NCBI GenBank assembly: GCA_964564735.1 | Contig: CAZMCH010000033.1 | Location: forward strand, 1 to 39,171 | Source: CAZMCH01 sp964564735 | Lineage (GTDB): Bacteria > Poribacteria > DTPJ01 | Reading direction: 5' to 3' | Length of the DNA: 39,171 bases | Part shown: piece after piece, positions 1 to 7,417 of the stretch | Layout of the letters: the number at the start of each line of letters is the position of its first letter | How positions within the stretch are numbered: position 1 is the stretch's first letter | Position numbers and translations under genes: made by a program | Notes under the pieces: generated by a model | What the model was told of the DNA's origin: nothing | The model's database searches: none | The model's input: the letters and a program-made list of their open reading frames with translations, nothing else

Positions 1-1534
1 TGATGGTGATGGACATTCGGAAATAATAACCATATCACATGGTGGAATAATCTTTGCCTATGAATCAGATGGAAGCCTAACTCCGGGTTGGCCCGCTATG
101 GTAGGAGATCAGACATCATCTTCTCCGCCTGCGATTGCAGACATCGATAATGATACAAAAGCTGATCTTGTTTATCTTTCTGGAAACGGGAATGTCCATG
201 TTCTTTCGCTTATGAGCAATATCGATGATAGCCAAATTTCAGGTTGGGCTACTTTTTTGCATGACGAGAGACACACAGGTTCTTATGGATCAAGTTCTAT
301 ACTCCCCCCTGCCCCAAATAATCCACAGGCTTATGATACGCCAGATGATAAAGGTGGAAGCATAATAATATCTTGGGGATTCCCATCTGGCGATATTAAT
401 ATCACTAATTACATAATCTTTAGATCAGATAAAGCCGACGGTAAATATGCAATAATCGGCAAAACAGAGAAAAATAATAATATATTTATAGATAACAATG
501 CAGAGATCGGCATAACATATTGGTATATGGTAAGATCAAGCAATGGAACAAATATGTCTTCTAATACAAATTCTGTAAGTGCATATTCATTTAATAATTT
601 TTCGCCTAATGTCCCTGTTTCTGTGTATATAAACAATATAATTATAGATGGTGTTATTGATATTTGGTGGAAAATGAATGAAGAGCCAAATATAGCAGGA
701 TACAAAGTATATTTTGGCACTAAATCTCAAAATTATGATAAAATTTTTGATGCAGGTCTAGTTAATCATTATGTTGTTACAGCTTTAGAGAATAATAAGG
801 AATATTATTTGTGTGTAACAGCCTATGACAAAGATGGAAACGAAAGCCTGAAATCAATGGAAGTTTCAGCCATACCAAAAGATGAAGATACTGACCCTCC
901 TGTATTTTCATCATTTTATCCTAATGTCGTTGTTGAAAACAGCGAGTTTTATATTAGATGTGAAATAAAAGACGAATCAGGTATTTATGATGATAATACA
1001 ACAGATAAAGGGCAAGGCGTGTATTTAATATGGGATGTTGGCGAATTATCAGAAGATTCAAATATTGTTGGTATGAGTAAACTTCGTTCTGATGAATATG
1101 TAACAGATAAACGCATTCCCGGACAAAATCTTGGTAGTCATATTATCTACAGAATTGTGGCGTATGATAACGATTTTGATTGGGGAAGATTAGACGATAG
1201 AACAAAAGGAATTAGTGAATTACAGAAAGTTGAGTTTACCTCTGCGCCCAAGAAAGTATACAACTATCCTAATCCGGCCCCTTCTGGTGCTTATACAGAC
1301 AGCACGATATTTCATTATTACATTGATTCAAGCTCACAAGTAACAATCAATATATATGATATTTCGGGTAATCTTGTTGATAGTCTTAATGAACAAACAA
1401 CTTCAAGTGGTCACAAAGAGACAGAATGGAACATATCAAATATCGCAAGTGGGGTTTATATTTATACGATAGAAATTCAGCCAGATTCTGGCAATAAGCA
1501 ATTATATAAAAGTAAGTTGGCGATCCTTAAATAG
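1..1534 (+). CDS. Secreted FG-GAP/fibronectin-type protein with T9SS-type C-terminal sorting domain (5' end outside window)
   Basis: The reading frame is open from base 2, so the gene starts upstream of the window and at least 510 residues are visible. The first visible residues (DGDGHSE..., then a second acidic repeat ending ADIDNDTKADLVYL) look like FG-GAP/VCBS beta-propeller blades with calcium-binding D-x-D-x-D loops. About 80 to 270 residues in are two fibronectin type III-like modules (for example IISWGFPSGDINITNYIIFR and YYLCVTAYDKDGNESL). The last 90 residues form a FlgD-like/Por secretion tail: YNYPNPAPSG, VTINIYDISGNLV, ASGVYIYTIE and a final KLAILK. Such tails direct export through the type IX system in FCB-group bacteria, so the protein is probably surface-bound or secreted. 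No enzymatic domain is visible in this part. The gene ends 24 bp from the convergent pbpC with no clear terminator hairpin between them. Substrate and role are unknown. Confidence 0.85.
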   Translation, partial: DGDGHSEIITISHGGIIFAYESDGSLTPGWPAMVGDQTSSSPPAIADIDNDTKADLVYLSGNGNVHVLSLMSNIDDSQISGWATFLHDERHTGSYGSSSILPPAPNNPQAYDTPDDKGGSIIISWGFPSGDINITNYIIFRSDKADGKYAIIGKTEKNNNIFIDNNAEIGITYWYMVRSSNGTNMSSNTNSVSAYSFNNFSPNVPVSVYINNIIIDGVIDIWWKMNEEPNIAGYKVYFGTKSQNYDKIFDAGLVNHYVVTALENNKEYYLCVTAYDKDGNESLKSMEVSAIPKDEDTDPPVFSSFYPNVVVENSEFYIRCEIKDESGIYDDNTTDKGQGVYLIWDVGELSEDSNIVGMSKLRSDEYVTDKRIPGQNLGSHIIYRIVAYDNDFDWGRLDDRTKGISELQKVEFTSAPKKVYNYPNPAPSGAYTDSTIFHYYIDSSSQVTINIYDISGNLVDSLNEQTTSSGHKETEWNISNIASGVYIYTIEIQPDSGNKQLYKSKLAILK

Positions 1535-1558
1535 TGCTGTTTTGTAATTCTTATTTGA

Positions 1559-4024
1559 TTATCTTACTGTTAAAGTCATCTTTGTTGCGCGACCTTCATC
1601 ATCCATACACACAATCGTATGTTTTCCGGGTTTGGGCGTGATAAAGACTTTTTTCATTGGAGAACCATTAAATATCATATCAGAATTAACAAACCAGTAT
1701 ATATTCCTACAATCATTGGAAACAGATGCTTCTAAAAGGATTTTTTGATATTCAATATCAACACCCTGACGAATGATATATTCTGATTCTGCTGATGGAG
1801 ATCGTATTATTGGACCATCGCCAGATGCAACAACGGAACATTCTGTAAAATGCGGGGGCAATCTATCAACATTTATACCATTTCGTTCCTTCCATGTTGC
1901 TATCTCGGGCGGAAAAACAATAAATGTTTTTGTTGTATAAGCCCTTCCAATTCGGCATTTTGAACAAAGCCTCATGCCCGTCTCATTATCTATAGCAATT
2001 GCTCTGTGCATGTTACATTCCTGATTTGGTGATATACCCGGAATATAATGCTCATTTTTTGATGTATGGCAATGTTTTGACATCACCATTCCGCTTAGTG
2101 AGCAGACTTCTCGTTCTTGAACATCAGACGGCTGAATATACCACTGATCACCAGAGCTTGTAGAAAGGGCATTGAACAAATCAAATAAGATAGGTGCTGC
2201 GGATTCTGATCCAACAATTGCCGATGAACCAATACCATTGAAATTGCCAACCCATACACCTATCGTATATTTTGGATTATAGCCAATACTCCATGCGTCC
2301 TTATGACCATAGGAAGTGCCTGTCTTCCAAGCAACCTTTGGTAAATTAACGGTAGATTCCCAACAGATCGGAAGATCGGGGCGCTCAACTTCTGAAAGTA
2401 TTTCTGTTATTATATATGCTGTTCCTTCCCTTAACAGCTTCCTTGATATGCTTTTATCCAAATGTGGAGGAATAATATCACCTTTATTTTGGTTTTTTTC
2501 ACCTAATATCAGTTTATATGGTGCAAAATTTCCCATATCTGCAAGACCCGCATATAGATTCGTCAACTCCAGCAAGGTAATATCACAACCCCCAAGTATA
2601 AGTGATAATCCATAATGCTCTTTTGGTTTTGTCAGCGTAGTTATACCAGCATCTTTTAAAAAATCATAAACTCCTTCACTACCAAGTTTTGCTGAAATGT
2701 TAATTGCAGGCACGTTTAAAGAGTGTTTTAGGGCTTCTCTTGCAGTTACAGCACCACGAAATTTATCATCATAGTTTTCTGGTCTGTATCCACCATAATC
2801 AATTGGCACATCACTTAATATGGATTCAGGCGAAATAAGCCCTCGATCAATAGCAAGCGCATAGGCAAAAGGTTTCAATGCAGAACCCGGAGAACGCATC
2901 GCCATTGCACCATTTACTTGCCCTTCTGATTTTTCATCAAAGAAATCTGCGGATGCAACCATAGCAAGAACTTCCTTAGACTTAGTATCAATAACCACAA
3001 CTGCACCATTTGAAACGCCGTGATTCTTCAATGGCTCAAGCCTTTTTCTGAGAGTATCACGCGCAAGCAGTTGTATATTTTGATCAAGCGTTGACATGAT
3101 ACGATTTATACCAGAATATCTTTCTTTTAATTTATATGCCAACTGCGGTGCGATAAAGGGCATGGGGTATCTTTGTGTAGGTATCGGTTCTGATATTGCC
3201 TCGTTATATTCTTGAATACTTATCTTCTTTTTGTCAAGAAGCCTTTTTAGCACTTTATCTCTGGCTTTTTTTAATGGTATTGCTTCAATATCCACGCCTG
3301 CATAGGCATCGGGTCTTAAAATTGTTGGTGAGTTTGGTATCGCTGCGAGTAAGCTTGCTTCACCAAGACTAAGGTTTTTTTGCTCTTTGTTAAAATAAAA
3401 ATATGAAGCAGAAGAAGAACCTACTATATTTCCACCATAGGGAGCCATGTTAAAGTAAATTTCCAATATTTCATTTTTACTAAAAGATAACTCGATTTGT
3501 ATTGCTCTAACCAATTCAATTAATTTGCTTTTTATTGTTCGGGGCTTTGGCTCCATCATGCGCGCTACTTGCATTGTGATTGTTGAGCCTCCACATAATA
3601 TCTGTCCTGCTTTGGCGTTAGTTATGCCTGCGCGTATTATTGAAATAGGATTGAATCCGGGATGAAATCTAAACCATCTATCTTCATAGTTTAAGACTGC
3701 GGTGCGTAATCTCGGTGAAACCTCATCAATACGGGCATATATACGCCACATTTCATCTGGGGCAGTAAATCCTCGTAATATTTTCCCATTACGATCATAG
3801 ACTACGACTGATGGCATTGGCTTGAGGCGATACATAGGAAGAGGAAAGAATATCCTGCTGACCACTGCAAATAGCAATAACAGTATCAAAAATATTACGC
3901 TAATAAAACTACAGTAAAGACAGACTTTTATTGTAGAATATTTTAGCTTTTTTTCTGATTGATTATTTTTATAGCGCCATGGCGTTATTATTAATATTAG
4001 CTTATTTAGTAATCTCCAATTCAT
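1559..4024 (-). CDS. pbpC: Penicillin-binding protein 1C (bifunctional transglycosylase/transpeptidase)
   Basis: This is an inner-membrane peptidoglycan synthase of 821 residues. A membrane anchor lies at about residues 33-57. The GT51 glycosyltransferase domain follows, with catalytic Glu114 in the NYEDRWFRFHPG motif and the GGSTITMQVARM motif at 145-156. The transpeptidase domain has the SxxK serine in SALK (381-384), S-L-N at 435-437 and KTGT at 567-570, so both active sites look intact. The last 90 or so residues (from about 735) fit the PBP1C C-terminal domain (BiPBP_C), which separates this protein from PBP1A/1B. The ATG overlaps the stop of the upstream membrane-protein gene in an ATGA arrangement and has no good Shine-Dalgarno sequence of its own, so translational coupling is likely. 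The promoter at 4537-4565 should serve both genes. The family name is secure; the cellular role (peptidoglycan assembly or repair) is inferred from the family. Confidence 0.95.
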   Translation of the reverse strand: MNWRLLNKLILIITPWRYKNNQSEKKLKYSTIKVCLYCSFISVIFLILLLLFAVVSRIFFPLPMYRLKPMPSVVVYDRNGKILRGFTAPDEMWRIYARIDEVSPRLRTAVLNYEDRWFRFHPGFNPISIIRAGITNAKAGQILCGGSTITMQVARMMEPKPRTIKSKLIELVRAIQIELSFSKNEILEIYFNMAPYGGNIVGSSSASYFYFNKEQKNLSLGEASLLAAIPNSPTILRPDAYAGVDIEAIPLKKARDKVLKRLLDKKKISIQEYNEAISEPIPTQRYPMPFIAPQLAYKLKERYSGINRIMSTLDQNIQLLARDTLRKRLEPLKNHGVSNGAVVVIDTKSKEVLAMVASADFFDEKSEGQVNGAMAMRSPGSALKPFAYALAIDRGLISPESILSDVPIDYGGYRPENYDDKFRGAVTAREALKHSLNVPAINISAKLGSEGVYDFLKDAGITTLTKPKEHYGLSLILGGCDITLLELTNLYAGLADMGNFAPYKLILGEKNQNKGDIIPPHLDKSISRKLLREGTAYIITEILSEVERPDLPICWESTVNLPKVAWKTGTSYGHKDAWSIGYNPKYTIGVWVGNFNGIGSSAIVGSESAAPILFDLFNALSTSSGDQWYIQPSDVQEREVCSLSGMVMSKHCHTSKNEHYIPGISPNQECNMHRAIAIDNETGMRLCSKCRIGRAYTTKTFIVFPPEIATWKERNGINVDRLPPHFTECSVVASGDGPIIRSPSAESEYIIRQGVDIEYQKILLEASVSNDCRNIYWFVNSDMIFNGSPMKKVFITPKPGKHTIVCMDDEGRATKMTLTVR

Positions 4025-4503
4025 TTTTTGTCAGTTTGCGGAATTTGTTTTGGTACTGATGGGGATTTTTTTCTCCCTTTTGTTCCAATAATCGCACATA
4101 ATATAACTAAAAGCAACCCGATAAGCAATATTGCTACGCCCCATTGAATTTTTACGTGATCCATAGCGATATTTGTTACTTTATCGGCTATTTTGTCTGT
4201 GAGGTTCTTACCGATTAGCCCTTCTGTTTTTGATTTTACTTTTAATAATTTTCTTGCAAGCTGTATTCCCGTTGCAGACATCAAAGCCATTATTGCAATG
4301 TTTGAAAACCATAGCAGAGAATATCTTTTTGCCAGAATAAAAACTATGGAAATTGCGCTTAGTGCAATTATTACTATAGCTTCTGCTTGATTATTCTCAT
4401 AAAAGCTAATACTTCCCAGCAAAGGTATTTTAACTAAGGGTAAGAAAAGTCCAGCTATTAATAATATAGCCCCAATAATTCCCAGTAGTTGTTTGCCAGT
4501 CAT
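4021..4503 (-). CDS. Small four-helix membrane protein of unknown function
   Basis: I do not recognise this family. The 160-residue protein has four hydrophobic segments: roughly residues 5-25, 40-58, 60-82 and 118-140. They are separated by a basic/polar stretch (ARKLLKVKSKTEGLIGKNL...) and followed by a Lys/Pro-rich tail. The frame can be extended to a TTG at 4524. The ATG at 4503 is the better start because AAGGAG sits 6 nt upstream of it, whereas the TTG has no ribosome-binding site. The gene ends in a 4-bp ATGA overlap with pbpC, so the two proteins are made from one transcript and may act together at the inner membrane. A near-consensus sigma70 promoter (4537-4565) lies just upstream, in the gap after the PIG-L gene. 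Confidence 0.75.
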   Translation of the reverse strand: MTGKQLLGIIGAILLIAGLFLPLVKIPLLGSISFYENNQAEAIVIIALSAISIVFILAKRYSLLWFSNIAIMALMSATGIQLARKLLKVKSKTEGLIGKNLTDKIADKVTNIAMDHVKIQWGVAILLIGLLLVILCAIIGTKGRKKSPSVPKQIPQTDKK

Positions 4504-4536
4504 AAAAATCTCCTTCTTATTCAATTATTGTAATTA

Positions 4537-4565
4537 ATTATACACCGTTGGGCGTCGGATTCCAA
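4537..4565 (-). promoter_or_regulatory. Sigma70-type promoter for the membrane protein-pbpC pair
   Basis: On the minus strand the sequence reads TTGGAA, 17 nt, TATAAT. The predicted start of transcription is near 4530, about 27 nt ahead of the ATG at 4503. The -10 box matches the consensus fully, the -35 box matches at four of six positions, and the spacer has the ideal length. This would let pbpC be expressed separately from the upstream PIG-L gene. It is a sequence prediction only. Confidence 0.6.
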
Positions 4566-4570
4566 GTATA

Positions 4571-5320
4571 TTAGTAATCTGTTCCGCCACGTCTGAAGCT
4601 TTCTATATGCTTTTTGCATTTGGCTTCTTCTATACGCCTTTTTAGGTTTTCTTGCTCTGCCTCTGTCATTGTTGGTGAATATTTATAATGAGACGCTCCT
4701 TGCTGACTGACATGTTTTGATTGTGATAAAAGCTTTAATTCAATGACATCAGAAACATCAACTTCATAATTTGGTTCGCTACTGCAAAAGAAAAAGAAAT
4801 CATTAACCATAAAGGGTTTTAATCCCTCATAAAGCAGATGTTCAGGATAATAAAGATGATAGGCAGATGCCCTTGCTGCGTCAACGGTATTAAACGCAGA
4901 CATACTATGATCAGTTTTATGCCATTGTCTAAAATCTCTGCCGGGGTCAAAACTTATCACTACATCAGGTCTATACATACGGATAAGCCTTGTTGCCTTT
5001 CCACATAATTCTTTAGGGTTTGCATATTCTAATTCACCATCGTCATATCCAAGCCAAATTATATTTTCAGGCTTTATGCCAATGACAGTGCAGGCTTCCT
5101 CTTCTTCCTTTTTTCTTATCTGTGCTAATCTTTCGCTTGTCATTTCAAGATCATGAGAGCCTTTATTGCCATTAGTATAGAACACAATTATAACTTCGTT
5201 TCCATTTCTAGCTAATATTGCAAGAGTTCCTGAACAATAATATGCGTCATCGTCAGGGTGCGCACAAAATGTAAGTATTGTTTTACCTTTCATTTCTTCT
5301 AGCTTTTCACTATTAGGCAT
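4571..5320 (-). CDS. PIG-L/LmbE-family deacetylase
   Basis: This 249-residue protein belongs to the zinc-dependent N-acetylglucosaminyl deacetylase family (LmbE, MshB and BshB relatives). The metal and catalytic motif AHPDDD is at residues 20-25, where most family members have AHPDDE. VFYTNGNKG is at 47-54, the SERLAQIRKKEEEEA helix at about 62-76, and the second histidine motif WHKTDHS at 133-139, supplying the third zinc ligand. The substrate is probably an N-acetylated amino sugar or a glycoside of one, but motifs alone do not settle it. The start at 5320 is well supported by GGAGG 6-7 nt upstream. The gene lies 67 bp upstream of the small membrane protein in the same direction and may be partly co-transcribed with it and pbpC. 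Confidence 0.88.
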   Translation of the reverse strand: MPNSEKLEEMKGKTILTFCAHPDDDAYYCSGTLAILARNGNEVIIVFYTNGNKGSHDLEMTSERLAQIRKKEEEEACTVIGIKPENIIWLGYDDGELEYANPKELCGKATRLIRMYRPDVVISFDPGRDFRQWHKTDHSMSAFNTVDAARASAYHLYYPEHLLYEGLKPFMVNDFFFFCSSEPNYEVDVSDVIELKLLSQSKHVSQQGASHYKYSPTMTEAEQENLKRRIEEAKCKKHIESFRRGGTDY

Positions 5321-5591
5321 TTTTTATTCCTCCAAATATAGTTTAAGTTTGGACAAATTCACTTTCATAGCTATATAAAATCGTTTATTCTCTAATGTTT
5401 GAACAACATAAAACAAGGATGATAAACGATAGATTATTTATACATCATTTTAAATGCTTTTCGCTATTTATTCAATACTCAAAGTATTGGCACAGTTATA
5501 ATGTCTTTTCCATAGGAAAATATCAGGGAGAAAATGTATTGCATAAAACAAAAAGATGATACATTCTTAATAATACTAATTTAAAAATTAA

Positions 5592-5747
5592 TTACTTATC
5601 ATTATCTATTTGAATCTGCTCAAGTATCCATGAACAGCCACATAGTTGACGAACCTTTTCTCTATCATCGATGTACTCATCTATTATCTCCAACAGAGCT
5701 GATTTATCCTCCTGTCTCTTCCGGAGTAGATTCTCTATCGCGGTCAT
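5592..5747 (-). CDS. Possible 51-residue small protein
   Basis: An ATG-initiated frame of 51 codons encodes a hydrophilic, probably helical peptide (MTAIENLLRKRQEDKSALLE at the start, with a CGC motif near residues 36-38). It is charged and amphipathic, as real small proteins often are. However, no Shine-Dalgarno sequence lies upstream, I recognise no family, and the region around it seems degraded. It could be a genuine small protein, the remnant of a longer gene, or chance. Confidence 0.3.
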   Translation of the reverse strand: MTAIENLLRKRQEDKSALLEIIDEYIDDREKVRQLCGCSWILEQIQIDNDK

Positions 5748-5799
5748 TATAAATCTTATCAATGATTTTTTATCTTATTGGATAAGTGAACTGATCGCC

Positions 5800-6060
5800 A
5801 TGAGAATGGTCAGAATAATGGAAATCAAATAAAAAACGAGATTATCATGCAAAACCTGACAAAAAATGGGAAGAAATATCATACAGAATCGGATGCAAAA
5901 TTTTTCAGGAAATTGCTTAAACAATGCTGGATTATACGGAAGAGAAACTATTCCAAAATAGAGATAGAAAATGGAAGGTCAGTGTATCTATGCCGGTTTT
6001 GGCTAGTCAATATTCCACAAACCCTATGTTAGAGTGTTAAGGGATTTGACCAAAAATGAT
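5800..6060 (+). pseudogene. Possible decayed transposase fragment (UPF0236/ISLre2-like)
   Basis: No single frame is long here, but joined frames give a protein-like trace. KKWEEISYRIGCKIFQEIA is followed by a stop, then LDYTEEKLFQNRDRKWKV. A further frame gives FHKPYVRVLRDLTKND. The order (an I-x-x-I-G helix, then a helix ending in L-x-x-x-R-D-R-K, then a basic/aromatic strand) recalls from memory the N-terminal region of UPF0236 transposases of the ISLre2 family. Stops and frame changes show that it is not expressed as an intact protein. I see no terminal inverted repeats. The family match is tentative. The 61-codon frame at 5847-6032 reads through the same DNA out of frame and is probably not a gene. 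Confidence 0.25.
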
Positions 6061-6173
6061 TACCCAATAATTTAGGACAGGTACGTTCACCAATACAAAC
6101 TTGCATGAATCAACTTAATAGATTATTATTACTTATTGATACGTTATTTTGTGTTTTTCGTTGTTTATTCTTT

Positions 6174-6179
6174 TATAAT
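6174..6179 (+). promoter_or_regulatory. Probable -10 box for the dehydrogenase gene
   Basis: A perfect TATAAT lies 23 bp before the ATG at 6203. The only -35-like hexamer nearby is TTGTGT at 6149-6154, with a long 19-nt spacer, so the promoter call is weaker than the others in this window. Confidence 0.35.
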
Positions 6180-6202
6180 TATTAAACGGAAAGGATAAAA
6201 AC

Positions 6203-7225
6203 ATGTTTAAGGTTGGAATTATCGGTTGCGGTGGACGTGGGCGCAGTCATGCGCAAGGCTATACTGCATCCAAAGATGTCAAAATTGTTGCTTGTGCTGA
6301 TCCAAAGAAGGAAAATGCAGTTGAGATGGCAAAGGTGCATAATATTCCAGAATCAGGAATATATTCAGACTATAAAGAAATGCTTGCAAAAGAAAAACCA
6401 GATATAGTCAGTGTTTGTGTTTGGACGGGATTGCATTATGACATAATAATAGATGCAGTAAACGCAGGTGTTAAAGCAATACATGCGGAAAAGCCAATGG
6501 CTCCGACATGGGGAGAATCAAAACGAATTTATCAGGCATGTGTTGATAAAGGAGTTGTGATTACATTTTGCCATCAAAGGAGATTCGGAGCGCCTTTTGT
6601 AAAAGCAAAACAACTAGCAAATGATGGCACAATCGGTCAACTCCATCGTGTTGAGGGATATTGTCCTAACCTGTTTGATTGGGGAACACATTGGTTTGAT
6701 ATGTTCCATTTTTATAACAATGATGAACCTGCAGAATGGGTCATGGGACAGATAAATTGGGAAGAAGAAAGAACAGCATTTGCCATTCAGCTTGAAACTG
6801 ATGGATTGTCTTATGTAAAATGGAAGAATAATGTCTATGGATTGCTTGTTACTGGTCGATCAACAGGCGGTGGATGTAATAACAGGCTTATCGGAACAAA
6901 AGGCATGATTGAGGTTTATGTAAATAATGGTCCAGCAATAAGAGTCATGCACGAGGGCGCTGCTGGTTGGCAGATTCCAAGCCTTGATGATGTTCCGAAA
7001 GGTGATGATACTGTTTTATCAGTTCTTAATCTTATTGATTGCCTAAAAACAGGTAAAGAACCAGAATTAAGCGGAAGAAAAGCATTGCAGGCAACAGAAT
7101 TGATTTTTGCATCATACGAATCAAGTAGGAGACGTGCTAGGATATATCTTCCACTTAATATAGAAGATTCGCCATTACTTTCTATGATGGAAGAAGGCGT
7201 TATTGGTCCAAAACGAAAAGATTAA
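6203..7225 (+). CDS. Gfo/Idh/MocA-family NAD(P)-dependent oxidoreductase
   Basis: This 340-residue soluble enzyme has an N-terminal Rossmann fold and a C-terminal alpha/beta domain. The dinucleotide loop GCGGRG is at residues 8-13. The family E-K-P motif, whose lysine is catalytic in relatives, is at 96-98 (AEKPMAPT). A G-T-H-W-F-D segment at 161-166 lies where the active-site histidine is found. Family members oxidise or reduce sugars, inositols or amino sugars at a ring hydroxyl; the substrate here cannot be read from sequence. The start is supported by GGAAAGGA about 7 nt upstream. The gene stands alone and ends at the bidirectional terminator at 7339-7376, converging on the GH38 gene. A role in sugar catabolism fits the neighbourhood. 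Confidence 0.88.
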   Translation: MFKVGIIGCGGRGRSHAQGYTASKDVKIVACADPKKENAVEMAKVHNIPESGIYSDYKEMLAKEKPDIVSVCVWTGLHYDIIIDAVNAGVKAIHAEKPMAPTWGESKRIYQACVDKGVVITFCHQRRFGAPFVKAKQLANDGTIGQLHRVEGYCPNLFDWGTHWFDMFHFYNNDEPAEWVMGQINWEEERTAFAIQLETDGLSYVKWKNNVYGLLVTGRSTGGGCNNRLIGTKGMIEVYVNNGPAIRVMHEGAAGWQIPSLDDVPKGDDTVLSVLNLIDCLKTGKEPELSGRKALQATELIFASYESSRRRARIYLPLNIEDSPLLSMMEEGVIGPKRKD

Positions 7226-7338
7226 GGGCTAATGTATATATTTTAATCACAGATAAAAATTGATGCTATAAAATGTAGAGATAGATTTCAAAACTTGTCA
7301 TTACCATAAAAATAAAAGGATTGAAACTAAATACATAA

Positions 7339-7376
7339 AAAAAGCCGTAATCAATTGCTATTGACTACGGCTTTTT
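7339..7376. terminator. Bidirectional intrinsic terminator between the convergent dehydrogenase and GH38 genes
   Basis: The 16-nt arms AAAAAGCCGTAATCAA and TTGACTACGGCTTTTT pair with a single mismatch around a 6-nt loop. The GC-rich core is flanked by A and T runs, so on either strand the hairpin is followed by a T tract. It lies 113 bp after the dehydrogenase stop and 41 bp after the GH38 stop. Confidence 0.85.
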
Positions 7377-7417
7377 GCGTATCTAATAAATTGCGTATAT
7401 TTTATTGCTTAACCAAA

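Larger units (their letters stand above)
5321..6202. other. 880-bp intergenic region with no clearly functional gene
   Basis: This very AT-rich stretch separates the divergent PIG-L and dehydrogenase genes. It holds a short open frame on the minus strand (5592-5747) and what looks like a degraded coding fragment on the plus strand (about 5800-6060), both listed separately. There are also two small perfect hairpins: CAATACT-CAA-AGTATTG at 5473-5489, and TTTTCC-ATA-GGAAAA about 20 bp further on. A TATAAT at 6174-6179 sits ahead of the dehydrogenase gene. No tRNA, rRNA or recognisable riboswitch is visible. Confidence 0.6.

Noticed and set aside
409..720. Antisense hydrophobic frame inside the first secreted-protein gene (and many like it elsewhere)
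   Set aside because: These are reverse-strand shadows of AT-rich coding sequence, without ribosome-binding sites or family resemblance.
5473..5525. Two short perfect hairpins as a regulatory RNA
   Set aside because: Stems of 6-7 bp are expected by chance in such AT-rich DNA, no T tract follows, and no known RNA family is recognisable.
5847..6032. 61-residue plus-strand frame as a gene
   Set aside because: No ribosome-binding site, odd composition, and the protein-like trace in the same DNA runs in other frames with stops, so it is probably a chance frame through decayed sequence.
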